Shown here piece by piece: positions 24,794 through 35,327 of a DNA stretch of 64,000 nt. Source of the DNA: Lichina pygmaea (Eukaryota; Ascomycota; Lichinomycetes; Lichinales; Lichinaceae); contig OY730172.1 in NCBI GenBank assembly GCA_963422465.1, positions 1,488,001 to 1,552,000 on the forward strand, in the 5' to 3' direction. The stretch's first letter is position 1. The number at the start of each line of letters is the position of its first letter. Both the position numbers and the translations under genes were made by a program. Under the pieces are notes generated by a model, which saw only the letters and a program-made list of their open reading frames with translations, was not told the DNA's origin and made no database searches.

Positions 24794-24806
24794 AAGAAAA
24801 CGTAGT
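24794..24806. repeat. Target-site duplication, right copy
   Basis: AAGAAAACGTAGT, identical to 24267-24279, directly follows the CAATCAATCAATC tail of the LINE. It lies 6 bases beyond the RAD54 stop codon (minus strand). Confidence 0.85.
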
Positions 24807-24812
24807 AGGCCG

Positions 24813-27591
24813 TCACTGGAACAGCCGTCAGCATGATGCCAGATGTAGAGCTGCCAAGAAGAAACTTACATGCGATATGTACTGGAACACTGCGCTCACT
24901 TGTTCGACGGCACACTCCTGTCGAAGGAGTAGATCTTGAATCTGCTTCAAGCCGTCGTTGACAAAGTGATTCCATGTGCTCGTATCACCGTACAGAAGAG
25001 CTGGCGCCTTGACGGTCTGCCTGCCATCAGGCTTGCAGCGCTTGCACTTGAAGGTGTCGTGCGTGTCGGAGGTCGTGTTCAGCCGCAGCTGAAAGAGCTC
25101 ACGCAGACTGTCCAGCGTAAAGTGACGCTCGACGTCCTCGGCGGAATCGACGACGCAGGACGAGAGGGATTGCTTGTGCGACTGTCTCTGGAATATCTTC
25201 TCCTCGATGCTCCCGGTGGCGATGAAGCGGTACACGAAGCCTGTCGCGTCAGCCGTGCCAACGAGCCGGAAGGGCGGCTGAAGCTTACAATCCTTCTTCT
25301 GACCGTCTCGCCAGACACGCGCCAGAGCTTGCTGGTCGGCGGCAGGGTTCCAGTCTGGGTGAGATTAGCTCGTGAACCGACGAGCCGACAAGGCAGCGAC
25401 CCACCAGGATCGAAAAGGATGAGTCGATTCGCGCCGATGAGATTCAGGCCGCAACCTCCAGCCTTGCTGCTCAAGAGGAAGACGAACTCTGCTCCGTTGG
25501 GATCGTTGAACTTGTCCACCAGCTTCTGCCGCTTGTTGACGGCCATAGAACCGTCGAGACGAAGGGAGCCGTAGCCTCTGTTCCGGCAGAGTCTGCCGAA
25601 GAGGTCGAGCGTCTGGGCGTAGTTGCTGATCAGGACAATCTTGTCGTTCGTGTCTTGACGGATTCGGGCGAGCATCCTACGACGGCGAGTGAGCCTCGGT
25701 CTTCACAGGAGACGGGTGTGCGCGCGCCTGACCTGTCCAGAACCATCATCTTGCCAGAGTACCATGGCTTGACATCTCGATCGCGGCCGCGAGCGTCCTT
25801 CGGCACAAAGTCGGCGGGCAGATACTCTTCGCACCCCGGGAGATCCGCCGGCAGATCCAGAAGATCCGGATGGTTGCAGAGCTTCTTGAGCATGATGATC
25901 GCTTTGAGCGGCTGACTGCCTTTGCCTCTGAGCAGACTCTGGATGTCCGGGCTCTTGATGAAGTAATTGTACATGTCGAGCTGGAAGGGCGACAGGCTGC
26001 AGAACACGACGTGTTCGTACTTGACGGGCAGGTACTTGGACAGGATGTCGTTGGTCCTCCGGATGATGAACTTGTTGACGATGGCCAGGAGCTCCCCCAG
26101 GCGCTCATCCCCCTTCTTCCGATCTTCGTCCGTACCGGCAGCATCCCGGCCCTTGAGGATGGGCAGCTCGAATTTCTTGCGAAATTCGTTGCGCGAACCG
26201 AGGAGATTGGGATTCGCAAAGGTCAACAGTGAAAAGTACTCTGAAAGATCGTTCTGGATGGGCGTGCCGGACAGGATCACCCTCCTGTCGACCTTGAGAC
26301 CATTGAGCGCCACGAACGTCTGGCTTTCGCCATTCTTGAGCCGGTGGCCTTCGTCGCAGAGCAGCAAGCCAATCGGGGTGTTCTTCAGCTCGTCGGTGTA
26401 CAGACGCAGGGTTTCGTACGACACGATCAAGACAGGCCTCACCACGGCCCGGCCGGTGGCGACGCACCATTGACGCAACTGGCTGATCAGCTCCGCCTTG
26501 GACGCCTTCCCGTCTATCGCGAACGGGGTCACAGCATCCGCTCCGAGCCATTTGACTGACGGTATACCGTTAGCGAGAGTCGAGACGGGACCGACGGGGA
26601 CTCACCCAGCTCGTTCGCCCAGTTGCGGACCAGACTCGAGGGGCAGGCAATGACGCACTTCTCTATCGTCGACTTGCCTGGGTCCGGTGATTGTTTGAGC
26701 AAGGTCCACATGAGCGCGATACATTGTAGCTAGTGAGGTCAGATGATCTGCACGCTACTGGGGCAACAACGGCAGGACGCACCGTCTTCCCCAGACCCAT
26801 CTCATCGGCCATGATACAGCCGTTGGCGCCTTTCTCGAGCATGCCGGTGGTACAACGATAGAGGAACTGGACAGCGGAAGTCGTCGGTACATAGGATCTC
26901 CAACCGAGGGTCTAGAAAGACGCACCTTTACGCCTTCAACCTGATGAGGCCGCAGAACCTTGGCGAGCCGAGGATCGATGACGACCGGGACTCGAGGTCT
27001 CTGCTCGACCTTCTTCTTCAAGCCCAGTATGTCTGCCAGACTCTTGTGCATCAACGGCACGTCCAAAGTCGGCTTCTCCCCTTGCGGCTTCTCCTCCGAT
27101 GACTCTTCCTCGGTTGGCTTGTCGTCCACGGTAGGATCGTACAGCACAATGGCAAACTCTCCACTGGGATCATGCAACGGCTTCACCACGAATGACGCCC
27201 CCAGCCTCATCCCCAAAGCCGGCATCGCTCTCGACGAGCTGTAGCCAGCCGAGTCCTTGTTGATCAGAGGCACCGCAAAGCGGCTTTTGAACGCCGCGGC
27301 CTTGTCTCTGACCTCGAAGACCGGATACCGATTGATGTGACGCTCCATGAGTGCCTGGCGCTCGTCGCTGGTCCATGGCTTGTCGTGATCCGCGCCGTCG
27401 GCATCTGCGCCGCTGTAGTCGACCTTCCGCCGCTTTCTCGCCGGCTTGGCAGAAGTGCGGGAGACAGCAGCGGATCCGGGACACTTGAACGGTTTGAGCA
27501 GCGATTCGTTCGGACCCTGGGCAGCCTTTTGCGGCGGCGCCTTGGGGGTGCTCGATGACTTTGAGTCTGACTTGACCACCTCAGTCGCCAT
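24813..27591 (-). CDS. RAD54: Rad54 DNA translocase (Swi2/Snf2 family)
   Basis: The homologous-recombination motor that works with Rad51 on chromatin. Exons: 27591-26926, 26866-26783, 26729-26606, 26555-25733, 25676-25405, 25354-25289, 25240-24870, then a stop-only exon 24815-24813; about 802 residues. Motif I is [10 protein letters not shown], motif II (DEGH) [11 protein letters not shown], motif [13 protein letters not shown], motif [22 protein letters not shown], motifs [22 protein letters not shown] and [20 protein letters not shown]. The end SAVFQYISH matches the conserved C-terminus. The donor GTAAGT follows the last His codon, and acceptor TTCCAG leads straight into TGA; using another acceptor would add a short unconserved tail. 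A LINE lies just beyond. Confidence 0.94.
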
Positions 27592-27860
27592 GTTGGGTGG
27601 CGAGGAGTGCTCGGCCCCCCTGGTTGAGTCGTAGAACGGAACCTTGACGGCTGAGAGCAGCACGACAGCGTGGGCGAGCGCGGCGAGCAGATCGGCCGGA
27701 CTGCTTCCCGTTTGATGAACGCGCCACCTTCCGGAGAGAGCCACTTGATGGCGGGTTGGAGCACGCGACAGACGCGTAGTCACGTGACTGATGTCATCCC
27801 TGATGCCCCGCCACGCGATAATCAATTAGAAGATCGTCAACCGTCGACCTCCATCGAAAC

Positions 27861-29016
27861 ATGCCCATGTCGGCCGACTTCTGGGCCGGCTACATCAGCG
27901 GTGCCGTAGGAATAGTTGTGGGCAACCCCTTGGATCTGATCAAAGTACGGATACAGGCAGGTCTGCCACTCCTGCCGGCAGCCGATGCCGTTCGGAGCAG
28001 CCGCTGGAGAGACTTTGGGACGCTCGTTCGAGGTGAGCTGTTGCACCTCTCGGCCGGCTCCATCATCGGAGCCACCGGCTCGGCCGCTGACGGCCGAGAC
28101 CGCGCTCTAGGAGCTCCTGCTCCGATCCTAGGATACGGCGCTCTGAACGCTCTACTCTTCGTCTCGTACAATCGTACGTTGATGCTTCTGCACGACGACG
28201 TCTCCAGCCCATCGAGTGGCTTGAATGTGTGGATCGCCGGCGCCGCCGGCGGTCTGGCCACCTGCGTCGTCTCGGCCCCGACAGAGCTCGTCAAGTGTCG
28301 AGCCCAGACGTCGTCGGGGGACAGCTCTTCGTGGTCAATCACTCGAGATGTCATCAAGACAGAGGGTCTGAGAGGCCTGTATCTAGGTGGTGTGGTGACC
28401 AGCCTGAGAGATTCTATCGGCTACGGGTTCTAGTATGTGCTTTGGTCTGCCCAAAGCAGTAGGTAGTCGAGCAAGCGCGCTGACCATGACGAGCTTCTGG
28501 TCATATGAACTGAGCAAGCGGTGGGTTACGAGCCCAGCACAGTCTGACGCCCGAGCAGCTATGAATGTCCTTCTCTGTGGAGGTTTGGCTGGCATAGTGA
28601 CGTGGGCCTCCGTCTTCCCGCTAGGTATCCGACGTGTTTCGGTCAAGTCCACACTCTCCCGTAGCCTCTCTGACAAGACCCGCTCCGAGTGAAGATGTGA
28701 TCAAGACACGGGTTCAGACGCAGTCACCCAGCTCGCCGTCAACACGAGAGCGGTCCTCGTTGCTGCGGAATGACCTTGCCAGTTCCCGGCCGGCGGCGGC
28801 TCGACGTCTCACGGCCCTCGAAGTTGCCCGGCAACTGTATCGAGCAGGAGGAGCCGGGGTATTCTTTCGTGGGCTAGGAGTCTGTTCCGCGAGAGCCTTT
28901 GTGGTCAATGCGGTTCAGGTAGGCGCTTGCCTGCCACGACAGGTATAGAAGAACAGGGCTAATCGACATAGTGGGGTGCCTACGAAGCGATCATGAAGCG
29001 TTTGAGCCCGGCGTAG
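27861..29016 (+). CDS. Mitochondrial carrier family (SLC25) protein, substrate unknown
   Basis: An inner-membrane solute carrier with three repeats of two helices. Exons: 27861-28432, 28494-28624, 28695-28918 and 28972-29016, 323 residues. Repeat signatures are PLDLIKVRIQ (near residue 24), PTELVKCRAQ (middle repeat, Thr instead of the usual Asp/Leu pattern) and PLDVIKTRVQ (third repeat). The opening DFWAGYISGAVGIVVGNP and end NAVQWGAYEAIMKRL are carrier-like. A low-complexity Ser/Arg segment follows the third signature. I cannot assign the substrate; amino-acid or carnitine-type carriers are possible relatives. It is divergent from RAD54 (269 bp between starts). Confidence 0.88.
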
Positions 29017-29478
29017 GAAGGAGCGACTGTGAAGTGCGGCTTCGAAGGCAACACTCCGCCATGGTTCCTGCCAAGTCCAAGCAGGCCGTGCCGGCATAAG
29101 ACATCGCAAGAGCCGGGGACCAATGTTGGGCGACGAAGGTGATGGCACTGAGACGCTGTGGCCCGGCACGGTAATCGAGATCGAGATGAGGATCGTGTGT
29201 GTTATGGTGCCTTCATGACCCGGGCTATGAGCTAACCGGGAACGAGCGTAGAGGCGAAGAATATCTGGGATGAAGTCCTATCGAGACGTTGTGACGCTCT
29301 GGGCCATAGATCAACCGAGATTGAATGACGACGAAGCCTTTTACAAGGCATGGCCGAGTTCGCGAGGAGACGGTCCGGGACAGAGGTCGACTAGGGTTCG
29401 GGGTCGAGAGAGAGACGTTTTAGCGCGAGAGCGCAGGGAGAAACCAAGTCCGCGCGATGCATCTGCTTGGCCGGACGG
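29017..29478. other. Convergent gap, carrier / NYN gene
   Basis: No gene recognised in 462 bp; it holds the 3' flanks of both neighbours. Nothing repetitive stands out. Confidence 0.4.
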
Positions 29479-31194
29479 TCAAAGGTCTAGAAGCAGCTCG
29501 GCGTACGGGTCGAGGTAGAGGATGCGAAAGTTCGAGCTCCATTTCCGATTGAAGTCGCGGTTCTTGTAGGCCGAGCTGATGTTCCTCGAGAAGGTCACGA
29601 GTTCCACGGCCCAGCCTCTGTCGAGCGCTCGTTCGACCATCCTCAGGAAGCCGGCGGAGTACTCGGCCTCGGCGGCATCGCCCGTGGCCAGGACGATCGT
29701 CGACGGCTTCGCGGCGTCGACGACGGACTCGAGCATCTTCAGGTGCAGCAGCTCGTCGACTCCCTGTTCGGCCATGCGACGGCGTCCTCGCACGGCCGTC
29801 TCCGGGCCGCTCGAGAAGCCGGAGCTGCCGGGCTGGTTCTCGTTGGCCCGGCCGTCGCGCGGGACGTGCGCCTGAAGCTTCGTCACCCGCTTCAGAATGC
29901 AGGTCTCGTAGCCGCAGCGATCCGCCTCCGCGGTGGTGTCCGTCCGCGGGCCCGATCCGACCAGGATCCGCTTCGCCACGGGCCGGCCTCGTTCCAAGAT
30001 GAGCGCGAAGGAGTGGAAGGCGAACGAGACGCGGCGCGTCCGGACGCCTTGGCCGATGCGACGCTTCTTCTTCAGCGTCTCGTAGAAGCCGATCATGATC
30101 TGTCTCGCGTGAGCTCGTCGATGCGACCGCCAAGGCGAGACCCTTACGTTTGAGGCATCCACGAAGACGTGGACGCTGCCAGGATCCGGGCTCGTCGTGG
30201 CCGCCAGCTCTCGGACAGCGAAAGGACCGACGAGGTATGGGGCTTCGCCGGGAAATTCGCGGACGAGCCGCAAGACGAGCTCGCGCTTCCTCTCGGCCGC
30301 CGTGGACTGGCGCAACGGCAGGATCTGCAGTGGCCTCGCATCGGGCCGGATCGGCAGGGGGTCGGTCAACGAGAGCGGAGCCCAGGCGGCCGAGGCGGGG
30401 GCTTGTGTGACGGGGACCACCGGACGATGAAGCATCGAATGTACCTTCGACGGACGGCTGCTTTTGGCCGCCGGCTGGTTGGCAGAGGCGGTCGCCAGGA
30501 GTGCATTGATGCTGGCCGATGGTTGCCGGCTACATCGCGACTGGATCCTCGGCGCGGAATCCACATCCCGGTACCCTCTCGGCTGCTCGTCGAGCGCACG
30601 GTCGCCGGCGACCATGCGCAGGTAGCCGTACAGGAAATGGTCCTGATGGTCCGGAAGTCGGACGTCCCATGGGGGAGCCGCGAGGCGTCCAGGCCTACTC
30701 AGGCCCTCGGCCTCTCCCTCGCCTCCATCTTGCTCCCCGTCCTTCTCTTTCTCCGTCCACTCCCTCTCCTCGACGTCGACGTCGACGTCGACGTCGGAGT
30801 CAAAGTCGAACTCGAAGTCGAAGTCGCCGCTTTCGGTCGCTTGTGCGACCTCTCGAGACGAAACAGCGTCCGGCTGGCGCCCGTCTGCCTGGTCTAGAAA
30901 TCGCCAGACCTGCCCAAAATCTCCTAGACCTGACCGGGAGTCGGGTCCCCTGGCGAGGCGGCCTGTCCCAAGGCTCTCGGGACCGGTCGGCTGTCCATGC
31001 GTCGCGGCACCGGTGGCGGCGGTAGCAGCAACCGACGGCCTGTGCGCGGGCCGTCCCACGGATCCGGTGCTCGACCGGCCAGCGCCATGGGTCCACGATG
31101 CACGGGACCGGAACGGTGTCACCGTGGGAGAGAGCGCGCGGAGGAGGGCATTCGCAGGGCTCAAGTCCCATGGCTCGTCGGTGTCGATGGTCAT
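29479..31194 (-). CDS. NYN-domain (PIN-like nuclease fold) protein
   Basis: Two exons: 31194-30148 and 30099-29479 (intron 48 bp, GTAAGG...GACAG), about 555 residues. An in-frame ATG at 31227 is an alternative start. The C-terminal third is a NYN domain: VHVFVDASN then IMIGFYETLKK, ESVVDAAKPSTIVLATGDAA, EYSAGFLRMVERALDRGWAV and ELVTFSRNISSAYK. The Asp residues in VFVDASN and LATGDAAEAE are at the expected metal-site positions of NYN/PIN-like proteins. The N-terminal 350 residues are low complexity, with a D/E/F-rich run (DFDFDSDVDVDVDV) coded by GTCGAC-like repeats. Likely an RNA-directed nuclease or binding protein; the target is unknown. Confidence 0.82.
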   Translation of the reverse strand: MTIDTDEPWDLSPANALLRALSPTVTPFRSRASWTHGAGRSSTGSVGRPAHRPSVAATAATGAATHGQPTGPESLGTGRLARGPDSRSGLGDFGQVWRFLDQADGRQPDAVSSREVAQATESGDFDFEFDFDSDVDVDVDVEEREWTEKEKDGEQDGGEGEAEGLSRPGRLAAPPWDVRLPDHQDHFLYGYLRMVAGDRALDEQPRGYRDVDSAPRIQSRCSRQPSASINALLATASANQPAAKSSRPSKVHSMLHRPVVPVTQAPASAAWAPLSLTDPLPIRPDARPLQILPLRQSTAAERKRELVLRLVREFPGEAPYLVGPFAVRELAATTSPDPGSVHVFVDASNVRVSPWRSHRRAHARQIMIGFYETLKKKRRIGQGVRTRRVSFAFHSFALILERGRPVAKRILVGSGPRTDTTAEADRCGYETCILKRVTKLQAHVPRDGRANENQPGSSGFSSGPETAVRGRRRMAEQGVDELLHLKMLESVVDAAKPSTIVLATGDAAEAEYSAGFLRMVERALDRGWAVELVTFSRNISSAYKNRDFNRKWSSNFRILYLDPYAELLLDL

Positions 31195-31227
31195 GTACTG
31201 CGGGTCCTCAGAGGACCCCTCTCGCAT

Positions 31228-31989
31228 TGGCGAAACGGGCGAACGATCAACGGTGCTAGCTCCGAAAGACAGTGGGATGGTTGGGCTTTTGGACGGAGAC
31301 GTCTCTTGATGAAGTGACCGAAGCCCTTTTGCGCAAGCGCACGCGGTGCGACTGCCTGCCGGTCGGGTATGACGACCGGAATCTCCTTCGCGGGGTCGCC
31401 AGATGTGGCGCGAAGTTGGCCGAAGCCGATCGATGCTGTGCTCGATCCAGCTTAGCGTGCGTCATCAGGCCGACCAGAGATCCGATCGGCCTGTCTCGGC
31501 AAATCATGCTTTGACGCGGTGCTGCTGGTGACGGCACGACCTTCTCCTTGCTTCCCCCCAAGCACGACGGTGTTCATCGTACGGTTGTGCTTGGGGGGAA
31601 GCAACGATGCCACACTGTGGTGTGGCACTCATCCTTCAACTGAGGTTGGAGATCTACTGTACGGGAGTACGTATGCAGTACATACGGTACGGAGTACGTA
31701 CGCACAGCCCGTCTGGACATTTGGAATCGGTGGTGCCGATTACGTAAGAGAAAGTTGACCAGGGGTATCATTATTCACGTGACCTTTGTCTCCCGAGGAT
31801 CCGACCATTTGCAAAGACGTCATTGAACACGTGCAGATAACCCCCACCATAAGCGGGGTCTTTGTTGTTCATATAAGACCGGCTCGGTGTCCACGACCTG
31901 GAAGTCGTCCTCATCCACACCCACCACTGATCATCTGAACCGTTCACACTTCGACCAAGCCAACAACAACAAGCAAGCAAGCCATCATC
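31228..31989 (+). promoter_or_regulatory. HSP9/12 promoter with stress and core elements
   Basis: Going toward the HSP9/12 ATG at 31990: AGGGG stress-response-like element at 31761-31765, CACGTG at 31776-31781 and a TATAA at 31872-31876, 114-118 bases before the ATG. Further upstream lie the perfect inverted repeat (31548-31604) and GTAC-rich text at about 31658-31703. Element names rest on sequence match only. Confidence 0.55.
31548..31604. repeat. 18-bp perfect inverted repeat, 21-nt loop
   Basis: TTGCTTCCCCCCAAGCAC at 31548-31565 is exactly inverted at 31587-31604. Immediately downstream is another small palindrome, TGCCACACTGTGGTGTGGCA (about 31608-31627). Confidence 0.92.
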
Positions 31990-32506
31990 ATGTCTGACCC
32001 TCTCCGCAAAGATTTCTCTACCAGTAAGCCATTCGTCCAATTCACCTCATCTGTTCGTCCTGGATGTCGTGAGCGCCCAACAAAGAACTCAGGCTGATAC
32101 CCCAACGCTCTACAGAGATGCAGGAGGACATGACTCCTGACTCGAGCAAGTCCACTCAGCAGAAGGTTAAAGAGAGCGTGACGGACACGGCCGATCGCAT
32201 TGCGCGGTTTGTTTCCCCCCTCGCATCCGAGCGTGTTCTTGGCGTCCAGGATCCGCCACGATGACAGATTGGCTGATCGGGTTGGCCTGGCTACCAGCGG
32301 TGCTCAAAGCGACGACTCCAAGTCCACCGGCCAGGCCGCGTTCGATAAAGGCCAGCGGGCCAACGATCGTGAGGTCCACGGTGGGACCCCCCAGAGCATG
32401 TAAGTGGCCCTTCATCGCTGGTGGTCGGCAGAACTGGAAATGCTGATCCACCACCCACGATAGGCTCGACCAGGCCAAGAATGCCATCGGCATGGGTGCC
32501 AAATAG
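31990..32506 (+). CDS. HSP12: Hsp9/Hsp12-family stress protein
   Basis: A small, hydrophilic stress- and stationary-phase protein that associates with membranes. Four exons: 31990-32023, 32116-32206, 32298-32399 and 32464-32506, 89 residues. It reads MSDPLRKDFST, MTPDSSKSTQQKVKESVTDT, ADRIAR, SDDSKSTGQAAFDKGQR and ends LDQAKNAIGMGAK. The DSSKSTxQKxKExVTDTxD core is diagnostic for the family. The promoter has an AGGGG element, CACGTG and TATAA, consistent with strong induced expression. The final junction (AT|G) gives Met-Leu where relatives often have Ile/Leu-Gly. Confidence 0.92.
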
Positions 32507-33170
32507 GCCTACACGACTCTTTCCGTTCGTTGCTCTAGAAGTCGGCTGCAACGACCCACGTCACACATCTGGCTATCGCCGTAGCTCACCTGGTCGATAC
32601 CCATATCTGCATGAAGATTGCCCGATGAAGTGTAACAGTCGACTCATTGTGTAGTTGCACAATCTCCCCATATCCTCGTAGGCTTGCTCGCAGGCCTGGG
32701 ATGCCACTCGTTCATACTGGGGCTGTCGGCCATGTTGAGGCAAAGGAGTAGAAAAGAGATGCGCCAACCACTTGCTGAACATGCGCTGTGGAGTAAACCA
32801 GCACCGTAGCTCGAGTGATCAACCTGATCACAGTCTCTCCATCTGTAGTAAAAGATCACGGACAGACAGCAGCAATTCATGCCAGTAATCCGGTTGGGTG
32901 AGAGAACACCCCCCCAAATCTCACTTGCTACCTTGACTGCGTGTCTGCATGATATACCAGAGAGAACCAAACATTGATCGTGAAAGTAATTCATGAACAG
33001 AAGATATTTCTACATACTTAATCTTTCGAGATCGTGACGATGACCGACGTGAAGCTCGAGGCGATACGTCTCCTGTGTATGTATGTGATATACATACAGG
33101 ACTTTCTGACGCTGCAGAGGCCGAGTGGATCGTAGCACATACCCAGAACACTACCTCCCCTCACGGCTCC
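32507..33170. other. Convergent gap, HSP9/12 / oxidase
   Basis: No gene recognised in 664 bp. A small palindrome, TGTATGTATGTGATATACATA, lies near 33075-33096. Confidence 0.4.
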
Positions 33171-34499
33171 TTACTGATCTGTCCGCGAGGCCACGGGAAC
33201 CGGTAGCGCCCCGTGCTCGTCCTCGACGTCGCGAAGCTCTCTCGTCGGATAGACGCCGGCGTGGACTTTGCACACCGTCTGACCTGGTTGTTTCCACGCC
33301 CAATGTCTGTCGTGCTCCGGCCCGTTCGAGACCCCGGTCAACACCTTGACGATGTACTTGCCGATGTTGGGCAGGAACTTGCAGCTGTGGAACGAGCCGC
33401 CGACGGCGACGTACAGGTTCTCGAGCCGCGGGTCCGGATGCTTCGTGATGACGTGGTCCTGCGACGGCGTCATCGCGTCCCAGCAGAGTCGCCAGTACAC
33501 TCCTGGTCGGCTGGTGAACTGTGGAAAGAGCTTGTGGCGTATGATGCCCCTGTTCTCCGCCTTGAGCCTGTCGGGCACAATCTTCTGGTCGCGATCCGGC
33601 GGCACCGTCGTCCTGTGCCCGGACCCTGTCACGATCGTGTTCGTGACGGACCGGTAGTTCGTGACCTTGAGCAGGTTGCCGTGCGGGAAAGGCTGGACGT
33701 CGCCCGTGTGTCCGTACACCGACACAGGCATCGCCTTCAGATCCACCACATCTTGTTCTCCCAGGGCATAGTGTGCGATAGAATAGCCTGCCGCGACCGC
33801 CTGGTGCTCGAACCGGCTCTCGTCGTCCATCTGGAGATGGTCTTCGACCGGGCCCATCAGCGAGCTCGTCCAGGCGCCGGCACAGAGAAGAACCTTGTCC
33901 GCGGTGAAGGTACGGCCATCCGAAAGCTGGACGCCACGAACGCCCGACGCGCCAGGCATGAGACGAGCAACATCGCCGGTCTCGTACTTTACACCTCGAT
34001 CGACAGCTGCTTGCATCAGCTCCGCTGCGGCGGCACCAGCATCACACAGTCCAGCTTCCGGGTTCCAGTCCGCTCGGTCGATGGCTGAGAGATCTGTCTG
34101 CGCATATATACCACCAAACACGTCTCTCAGCTCACCCAGCGCGACGTCCTTGGTGGGATCACGGCCCCTCGCTCGGAAATTATCCCGCACTCTCGAATGG
34201 AGATCGGACCCTTTGGAGCCGAGGGCAACCCGTCCAACCTGGTGAAAATGTTTCTTCAGCTCGGGGGAGGTCTTCCATTGCTCCAATGCTTCATATGCGA
34301 GATCCATATAGAACCGCTCGTGATAGTCTGCCCGGAAGATTTTGCTGATGTCCGTGGCAGCGGCATGCTGAGGAGGGTATGCCGCCCTATCTATGACAAC
34401 GGTGCTGGACGGGTCTGAATGTACCTGGGCATAGTGGTAAGCGGTGCTTGTGCCAAAAGCGCCCGCGCCGACGATGAGCAGTTGGCAATGGTCCGTCAT
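33171..34499 (-). CDS. FAD-dependent amine oxidase, DAO/amadoriase-sarcosine oxidase-like
   Basis: A single-exon gene of 442 residues from the ATG at 34499 (MTDHCQLLIVGAGAFG). The N-terminal Rossmann dinucleotide motif LLIVGAGAFGTSTAYHYAQ binds FAD. DISKIFRADYHERFY is the conserved stretch after the FAD motif in fungal fructosyl-amino-acid, saccharopine and sarcosine oxidase-like proteins. Other family blocks are DKVLLCAGAWTSSL, CWDAMTPSQDHVITKHPD and YVAVGGSFHSCKFLPNIGKY, where the Cys could carry covalent FAD. No peroxisomal SKL-type end is seen (ends SRTDQ). It probably oxidises an N-alkyl or glycated amino acid; the substrate is not determined. Confidence 0.85.
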   Translation of the reverse strand: MTDHCQLLIVGAGAFGTSTAYHYAQVHSDPSSTVVIDRAAYPPQHAAATDISKIFRADYHERFYMDLAYEALEQWKTSPELKKHFHQVGRVALGSKGSDLHSRVRDNFRARGRDPTKDVALGELRDVFGGIYAQTDLSAIDRADWNPEAGLCDAGAAAAELMQAAVDRGVKYETGDVARLMPGASGVRGVQLSDGRTFTADKVLLCAGAWTSSLMGPVEDHLQMDDESRFEHQAVAAGYSIAHYALGEQDVVDLKAMPVSVYGHTGDVQPFPHGNLLKVTNYRSVTNTIVTGSGHRTTVPPDRDQKIVPDRLKAENRGIIRHKLFPQFTSRPGVYWRLCWDAMTPSQDHVITKHPDPRLENLYVAVGGSFHSCKFLPNIGKYIVKVLTGVSNGPEHDRHWAWKQPGQTVCKVHAGVYPTRELRDVEDEHGALPVPVASRTDQ

Positions 34500-35327
34500 G
34501 TTCGCCTTGCAGATCGGCGCCAGGTTACCGTACAGCATCACGGCTCATGACTGCGTCGATCGAGTAGGTGGTGCCTCGGTATACGAATGCGTATGTGAAC
34601 CATGACCACCCCTGCTTGACAGCGGACCAAGACGCTCCGTGCTGTCCTGAGGCTGCGACCAGCTGCAGCAATCGTTCGAGTCTCGGCATCTCGGATATCA
34701 GCGGCTTTCTAGCGGTGTCACGTGAGCATCCAGTGCTTGCTGAGTCAGTCAACTTGCCGCCGGCCTCCCTCCCGATTGTTGTTTGCTGTTGTTGTTGTTT
34801 CACAGCAATCCGAGCCAACTCGCGACTACCTGATATAAGACGACCTCTCCTTCCAGCCCAGTGTCCTGACATATCTACGGGTACACGGGGTGTAAAGTGA
34901 CTGCCGTTTCTGGACATTGCTTGAAGCGCACTGCAAGATGCTCACGAAGACCAAGCCGTGGAGTAGTGGATTGTTTCCGGAGCCAAGAAGCATGCCATTA
35001 GCTTATAGTCATCCATCATACCTTGGGACAACAGGAAGCTTCAGGATATGCCACACATGGCCCTGGTGAAGTGCGACTGTACCAGTAATCCTTACTGGTA
35101 TATTTAGTGCATTTGTGACTTTATGGTACTGCGTTACTCTTTTTCAGTACTGGTATGTGTTAGGCCGCCAGATGACCAGGTTGTCTGTTGACAGTGAGCA
35201 TGTGTTACGGACCGATGCGCCCTGTTCCTTTCGGAGTCGAACACTGAACGGCACTAGCCGCTACAACAAAGGGATATCCGGAAAAACGTGTGAGCGCTAA
35301 AAGCGGCTACGTATCGGTGGACCAACC
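34500..35327. promoter_or_regulatory. Divergent gap oxidase / DIM-2
   Basis: 828 bp without a recognised gene. TACCAGTAATCCTTACTGGTA at 35080-35100 is a perfect palindrome around TCC, and TACTGGTA recurs about 50 bp downstream (AGTACTGGTATG near 35147), so a dimeric regulator could bind. This is inference. Confidence 0.4.
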
